Shown: in pieces, positions 5,604 to 8,720 of the stretch
How the letters are laid out: each line of letters opens with the position of its first letter
Position numbering within the stretch: position 1 is the first letter of the stretch
Assembly: GCA_030840185.1 (NCBI GenBank)
Contig: JAUZFY010000268.1
Location: 1 to 8,720 of the forward strand
Length of the DNA: 8,720 nt
Source: Microbacteriaceae bacterium
GTDB lineage: Bacteria > Actinomycetota > Actinomycetes > Actinomycetales > Microbacteriaceae
Reading direction: 5' to 3'
Notes under the pieces: generated by a model
Databases searched by the model: none
Seen by the model: only the letters and a program-made list of their open reading frames with translations
Told to the model about the DNA's origin: nothing
Position numbers and translations under genes: made by a program

Positions 5604-6855
5604 TGTCGTCATCGTCGGCGGCGGCATCGCCGGCCTCGTGGTCGCTCGCGATCTCGTTCTCGGGGGGATGACCGTCACACTGCTCGAGGCCTCCGATCAC
5701 CTCGGTGGCAAGGTGGCGCGGCATACCGTCGCCGGAATCGAGCTCGACGCCGGCGCGGAGAGCTTCGCAACGCGGAGGGGCACCGTCGCCGAACTCGCGA
5801 GGCAGCTCGGGCTCGAGTCGGCGATCGTCCCTCCGAGTCCCGATGGCGCGTGGCTGCAGACCGTCGCCGGGTCGGCGTTCCCTCTGCCGAAGACCGGCAT
5901 CCTCGGCATCCCCGGTACCCCTATGGCGTCCGACGTGATCGAAGTCATCGGCTTCTGGGCGGCGCTGCGCGCCCAGCTCGACGAACTCATGCTCGGATTC
6001 GTCGGTGCGAAGGAGAAGAGCCTCGGCCGGCTGGTCCGCCGCCGGATGGGGGACGCCGTGCTCGAGAGGCTGGTTGCGCCGGTGACCCTCGGGATCCACT
6101 CCAAGCATCCCGACGATCTCGACGTCGACGTCGTCGCCCCCGGACTTCGCACGGCGCTCCTCAGGACCGGCTCGCTTTCCCATGCCGTGCGACAGCTGCG
6201 CGAAGCGGCCCCGGCCGGTTCGGCCGTCGCGGGGATCAGCGGCGGGATGTTCGAACTTGTGGAGGCGCTGCGGCGCGACCTCGATCGCTTCGGCGTCACC
6301 GTTCGGCTCTCCACCCCGGTCACCTCGGTTGATTCATCCGGCGCAACGGTCGCGGACGGTGAACGATTCGATGCCGACCATGTCGTGCTGGCGACCTCCC
6401 TCGGGCGGAGCGAGCAGGCGTCGATCGTTCTCGCGACGCTCGTCGTCGACGCGCCCGAACTGGATTCCGCGCCGCGCGGCACCGGCGTGCTTGTCGCGGC
6501 GGGAACGCCAGGGATTCGCGCAAAGGCGCTGACGCACGCAACGGCGAAGTGGCGCTGGCTTGCCGACAACGTCGGCGCAAGCCGACACGTGCTTCGGCTC
6601 TCATACAATCAGGCACCGGTTGACGGGCTGCGCGAGCTCGCGATCGAGGACGCCCGACAGTTGCTCGGCGTGCCGCTGAACGCCGCAAGCATCATCGGCT
6701 TCGACCGGGTGGAATGGGCCGCGCCGGCGGCAGCCCCGGACGTCGTTTCGGGGGTCACAGCGGTGGGCGAGGGGGTGTCGGGCACCGGTCTCGCCGCGGT
6801 GGTCCGGCACGCGCGAAACGAAGCTGAACGTTTGCTGAAGGACATAGACGGCTAG
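5596..6855 (+). CDS. hemY: Coproporphyrinogen III oxidase CgoX (HemY/HemG-type FAD oxidase)
   Basis: This FAD-dependent amine-oxidase-fold enzyme uses oxygen to oxidise the porphyrinogen ring. In the coproporphyrin-dependent pathway, indicated here by the hemQ gene downstream, the substrate is coproporphyrinogen III and the product coproporphyrin III (CgoX). The 419-residue sequence starts with the dinucleotide-binding motif VVIVGGGIAGLVVARDL (4-20) and a following strand ending LLEA. It then has the family segment HLGGKVARHTVAGIELDAGAE, the middle motif ERLVAPVTLGIHS, and the C-terminal FAD-contacting GEGVSGTGLAAVVRHARNEA. It is somewhat shorter than the 450-480 residues common in the family, with no obvious deletion at either end. 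The ATG at 5596 lies inside the end of hemE (ATGGCTAG overlap) and begins two residues before the conserved strand. Databases often label such genes protoporphyrinogen oxidase (hemG). Confidence 0.93.
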   Translation: MASVVIVGGGIAGLVVARDLVLGGMTVTLLEASDHLGGKVARHTVAGIELDAGAESFATRRGTVAELARQLGLESAIVPPSPDGAWLQTVAGSAFPLPKTGILGIPGTPMASDVIEVIGFWAALRAQLDELMLGFVGAKEKSLGRLVRRRMGDAVLERLVAPVTLGIHSKHPDDLDVDVVAPGLRTALLRTGSLSHAVRQLREAAPAGSAVAGISGGMFELVEALRRDLDRFGVTVRLSTPVTSVDSSGATVADGERFDADHVVLATSLGRSEQASIVLATLVVDAPELDSAPRGTGVLVAAGTPGIRAKALTHATAKWRWLADNVGASRHVLRLSYNQAPVDGLRELAIEDARQLLGVPLNAASIIGFDRVEWAAPAAAPDVVSGVTAVGEGVSGTGLAAVVRHARNEAERLLKDIDG

Positions 6856-6872
6856 GTCGCGGGGGCTACTGT
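6845..6872 (+). promoter_or_regulatory. Putative promoter for the small membrane-protein genes
   Basis: The -35-like TAGACG (6845-6850, four matches to TTGACA) and the -10-like TACTGT (6867-6872) are 16 bases apart and overlap the end of hemY. The predicted start near 6879 leaves a leader of about 45 bases before the ATG at 6924. This would let the downstream genes be expressed independently of hemE-hemY. Confidence 0.35.
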
Positions 6873-6923
6873 GGGGACAGGTCCTCAACTATGCCCATTC
6901 GGGCCGGGCAGAACGGAGCAATC

Positions 6924-7217
6924 ATGCGAGGCAAACTTCAACTTCTCGTCGGGCTGGCCGCTGGATACGTACTCGGTTCGCGCGCGGGTCGCCAGCGCTA
7001 CGAAGAAATCAAGCGCGTCGCCGTGAAGCTCTGGAACGACCCGCGCGTGCAGACCCAGGTAAAGAATGCCGAGGGGTACGCGAAGGACAAGGCTCCGCAG
7101 GTCGTGGACTTTCTGAGTGACGGAGCAAAAAAGGTCGTCTCGCAGGGACGCGGACATTCCAAGCCGGCCACAGCAAAGCCAAGGGCCGCATCGGCGAAGC
7201 CCTCCGCGGCCGAGTAG
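6924..7217 (+). CDS. Small YtxH-like membrane-associated protein
   Basis: The 97-residue protein begins with a glycine-containing hydrophobic segment (LLVGLAAGYVLGSRAG, 7-22) followed by the basic RQRYEEI motif. This is the typical opening of actinobacterial YtxH-like proteins, which are poorly characterised and often envelope- or stress-associated. The middle is a charged, probably helical region (about 27-70); the tail from about 72 is rich in Lys, Ala, Pro and Ser and likely disordered. The ATG at 6924 has GGAG five bases upstream (6915-6918). The in-frame ATG at 6891 would add 11 residues without a comparable ribosome binding site. It sits 68 bases after hemY and six bases before the next gene, so it begins a tight three-gene unit. 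The function is unknown and the family assignment rests on the N-terminal motif. Confidence 0.75.
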   Translation: MRGKLQLLVGLAAGYVLGSRAGRQRYEEIKRVAVKLWNDPRVQTQVKNAEGYAKDKAPQVVDFLSDGAKKVVSQGRGHSKPATAKPRAASAKPSAAE

Positions 7218-7223
7218 TTCGCC

Positions 7224-7634
7224 GTGAGCGACGAAAGATACTCGAAGCGCCCACTCCTCAGCCTCATCGCCGACCTGCCAAAGCTGGCGATCGCGCAGGT
7301 CAAGAACGAGTTCGACCAGTTCAAACGCGAGATGGTCGCCAAGCTGAAGCACGCCGGAGTGGGAATCGGACTGCTCGCTGGAGCGGCATTCTTCGGCTTC
7401 TTCCTGCTGGCCGTGCTCATCGCCGCCGCGATCCTCGGGTTCGCCACCATCGTCCCCGGCTGGCTCGCCGCCCTCATCGTCGCAGTGATTCTGTTGATCA
7501 TCGTGCTCGTGCTCGCTCTGGTCGGCATCCGGCAGCTCAAGCGGGGAATGCCTCCGGCGCCGACGCAGACCATTACGAGCGTCAAGAAAGACGTGAACGC
7601 CATCAAAGGCATCGGGAAGAGGACCACGCGATGA
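7224..7634 (+). CDS. Phage holin family protein (actinobacterial holin superfamily III, Phage_holin_3_6 type)
   Basis: The 136-residue protein matches the family despite its phage-derived name: an amphipathic N-terminal helix (about 10-44, LPKLAIAQVKNEFDQFKREM), two long hydrophobic segments (about 45-76 and 78-102) joined by a short turn at P78-G79, and a basic C-terminal tail. Chromosomal members are widespread in actinobacteria and are probably not lytic; their role is unresolved, with envelope stress or membrane organisation as guesses. The GTG start follows the previous stop by six bases and has no strong Shine-Dalgarno sequence, so translation may depend on the upstream gene. The end overlaps the next gene as ATGA, which implies coupling. 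No phage genes surround it. Confidence 0.85.
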   Translation: MSDERYSKRPLLSLIADLPKLAIAQVKNEFDQFKREMVAKLKHAGVGIGLLAGAAFFGFFLLAVLIAAAILGFATIVPGWLAALIVAVILLIIVLVLALVGIRQLKRGMPPAPTQTITSVKKDVNAIKGIGKRTTR

Positions 7635-7855
7635 GCGATCCGATCGAGGCACGGCTCACAGAGACCCGTTCGGAGCTCGAGCAGACGCTCGACGCGATTC
7701 AGGACCGGCTCAACGTGCGAAAGCAACTCAGCAGGTATACAGCCAAGGCCAAGGCTTCATACAAAAGCCGACCCGTACCGTGGATAGTTGGGGCGACCGC
7801 CGCGGCAATTGTGATCGGTGGCCTCGCGGCCTGGGCGATCTTCGGAGACGACTAG
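7631..7855 (+). CDS. DUF3618 family protein, single C-terminal TM segment
   Basis: The 74-residue protein has the DUF3618 signature: IEARLTETRSELEQTLDAIQ followed by DRLNVRKQL, a charged N-terminal helix that could form a coiled coil. After a short basic linker (A-K-A-S-Y-K-S-R) there is a transmembrane segment at about 51-71 and a DD terminus, so the helix should face the cytoplasm. The family has no established function. It starts inside the stop codon of the holin-family gene (ATGA), making these two genes a coupled pair. The complementary charged helices of the three adjacent small proteins make a shared membrane complex conceivable, but that is inference. Confidence 0.88.
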   Translation: MSDPIEARLTETRSELEQTLDAIQDRLNVRKQLSRYTAKAKASYKSRPVPWIVGATAAAIVIGGLAAWAIFGDD

Positions 7856-7974
7856 ACCGGTTGGCGCTGGGTGACCCGCGTGCAACAAATCAACCATCGC
7901 AACCCAAAAGCTCTCCACGCAATGACGCCCGGCCGCTTTTTGTTCTCGCAGAGATGCGAGGGAGGATAGACGGC
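7856..7974 (+). promoter_or_regulatory. 119-base leader before hemQ with a hairpin at the ribosome binding site
   Basis: This is the only sizeable gap in the plus-strand haem series apart from that after hemY. It contains a strip of lower GC (about 7880-7925) and a TTTTT run (7937-7941). A perfect 6-bp hairpin follows, CTCGCA (7945-7950), loop GAGA (7951-7954), TGCGAG (7955-7960). The Shine-Dalgarno GGAGG (7961-7965) begins at the base after the stem, nine bases before the ATG. No convincing -35/-10 pair was found. Confidence 0.45.
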
Positions 7975-8646
7975 ATGAGCTCCACCACCCCCAGCCCGAG
8001 CGGATACACCCTGTGGGCGGTCTTCCGCCGCGACCCAGCGAGCCTTGCCGGAGATGACGTGGAGTCGCTGGCGAAGGCGGTTCGTGGTGTCGAGGATCTC
8101 GGCGTGACCGTGCGCGGCTTCTACGATGTCTCCAGCCTGAGGGCGGATGCCGACATCATGGTCTGGCTGCACGGCGGCGCGCCAGAGACCCTTCAGCGCG
8201 CGCTGCGGGAGCTTCGTCGCAGCCCGCTGCTGAAGACCATGCTGCCGACGTGGAATGCCATGGGCGTTCATGTCGACGCCGAGTTCGCGGCCAACCACCG
8301 CCCGTCGTTCATGCGCGGGATCGACCCGGAGGCCTGGGTTACCGTCTACCCGTTCGTGCGTTCCTACGACTGGTACCTGCTGCCGGACGAAGAGCGCAGC
8401 GCGATGCTTTCGGATCACGGGCGCAAGGGCAGCGAATACCGTCAGGTGCGGGCCAACACCGTCGCATCCTTCGCGCTCGGCGACTACGAGTGGATTCTTG
8501 CCCTCGAGGCCCCGGAACTCGTCGACCTGGTCGACCTCATGCGCCACCTTCGGCAAACCGAGGCCCGGCGCCACGTGCGCGAGGAAGTACCGTTCTTCAC
8601 CGGTCGACGCATTTCGATCGAGGAGATTCCCGAGGTTTTGTTGTGA
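7975..8646 (+). CDS. hemQ: Coprohaem decarboxylase ChdC/HemQ (chlorite dismutase superfamily)
   Basis: ChdC decarboxylates two propionates of coprohaem, using hydrogen peroxide, to give haem b; it is the last step of the coproporphyrin-dependent pathway in actinobacteria and firmicutes. The 223-residue protein carries the family core (TVYPFVRSYDWYLLPDEER, HGRKGSEYRQVRANTVASFA, GDYEWILALEAPEL, TEARRHVREEVPFFTG). The proximal haem ligand should be H148 (DHG). Y125 (VYPF) lies 23 residues before it, matching the catalytic tyrosine, and H108 (NHRPSF) lies 40 residues before it, matching the distal histidine of actinobacterial ChdC. These spacings agree with Y135, H158 and H118 of the Corynebacterium diphtheriae enzyme as I recall them. 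The ATG at 7975 is chosen for GGAGG at 7961-7965; the frame is open further upstream without conservation. The end overlaps the next start as GTGA. Confidence 0.95.
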   Translation: MSSTTPSPSGYTLWAVFRRDPASLAGDDVESLAKAVRGVEDLGVTVRGFYDVSSLRADADIMVWLHGGAPETLQRALRELRRSPLLKTMLPTWNAMGVHVDAEFAANHRPSFMRGIDPEAWVTVYPFVRSYDWYLLPDEERSAMLSDHGRKGSEYRQVRANTVASFALGDYEWILALEAPELVDLVDLMRHLRQTEARRHVREEVPFFTGRRISIEEIPEVLL

Positions 8647-8720
8647 GCATCACCAACGGTGAACTGGTTCCCGGAGCGACGGAGGCGGCGCGCGGCGGCG
8701 CGGAACACGTCACGGAACCG
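8643..8720 (+). CDS. hemH: Start of a further gene, probably ferrochelatase (coproporphyrin ferrochelatase), truncated by window end
   Basis: A GTG at 8643 overlaps the hemQ stop (GTGA) and opens a frame that runs without stop for 26 codons to the window edge. GAGG at 8632-8635 lies seven bases upstream. The visible residues (VSITNGELVPGATEAARG and following) are a non-conserved N-terminal extension and do not reach the ferrochelatase core, so the identity is inferred from gene order: hemH/cpfC commonly follows hemQ in actinobacteria, and the pathway here needs iron insertion before ChdC acts. Another haem gene remains possible. Confidence 0.5.
   Translation, partial: MSITNGELVPGATEAARGGAEHVTEP

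Noticed and set aside
4575..5678. Long open frame (367 codons) on the minus strand opposite hemE
   Set aside because: hemE is unmistakable on the plus strand. The antisense frame is an effect of third-position G/C bias, its product has no recognisable domain, and it crosses the hemE/hemY junction.
7224..7634. Prophage remnant suggested by the holin-family name
   Set aside because: No other phage gene, attachment site or composition shift is visible, and chromosomal members of this family are common in actinobacteria.
6885..7652. Minus-strand frame (255 codons) opposite the YtxH-like and holin-family genes
   Set aside because: It is rich in Asp, Glu, His and Arg with no domain. The plus-strand genes have start signals, overlaps and family motifs that explain the region.
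7921..7941. Intrinsic terminator before hemQ ending in TTTTT
   Set aside because: The preceding GC-rich stretch offers only a CGGCCG core with no loop, so no stable stem directly precedes the T-run.

Overview
The window looks like chromosomal DNA from a high-GC Gram-positive actinobacterium, most likely of the family Microbacteriaceae. The grounds are the strong G/C bias at third codon positions, the frequent GTG and TTG starts, and a haem gene set of the coproporphyrin-dependent type. The intergenic palindromes carrying GTATCGAAACC and CTACTCGACC also resemble ones I remember from this family, a recollection I could not check. I see no tRNA, rRNA, CRISPR array or transposase.

Region 1 (1-1705, + strand) holds the 3' end of an M13 (neprilysin-type) zinc metallopeptidase gene. 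It overlaps by 7 bases a protein with the layout of an actinobacterial class A beta-lactamase-like serine hydrolase. All three catalytic motifs of that second protein are changed at the positions where the fold keeps them, so it is probably a pseudoenzyme.

Region 2 (1706-3152) has two small accessory genes: a GNAT acetyltransferase with a recognisable promoter that lies inside an inverted repeat, and a three-TM membrane protein with a loop cysteine pair. The noncoding stretch after them carries a long imperfect palindrome and a 22-bp direct repeat, reaching almost to the 3' end of the convergent hemA gene.

Region 3 (3153-8720) is a haem locus. hemA (glutamyl-tRNA reductase) is on the minus strand and diverges from hemE on the plus strand across a 75-bp gap in which both genes could be leaderless. 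The plus-strand series is hemE, hemY/cgoX, three small membrane-associated proteins (YtxH-like, holin-3_6 family, DUF3618), hemQ/chdC, and the first 26 codons of what is probably hemH/cpfC. UroD makes coproporphyrinogen III, CgoX oxidises it, ferrochelatase inserts iron, and ChdC decarboxylates coprohaem to haem b. The ChdC shows the actinobacterial Tyr/proximal-His/distal-His set at the expected spacing.

The most interesting points are the inactivated beta-lactamase-like protein paired with a peptidase, the membrane-protein triad inside the coproporphyrin pathway, the palindromic repeat beside hemA, and a perfect GNRA-tetraloop hairpin abutting the chdC ribosome binding site. No obviously new defence or mobile system is visible.
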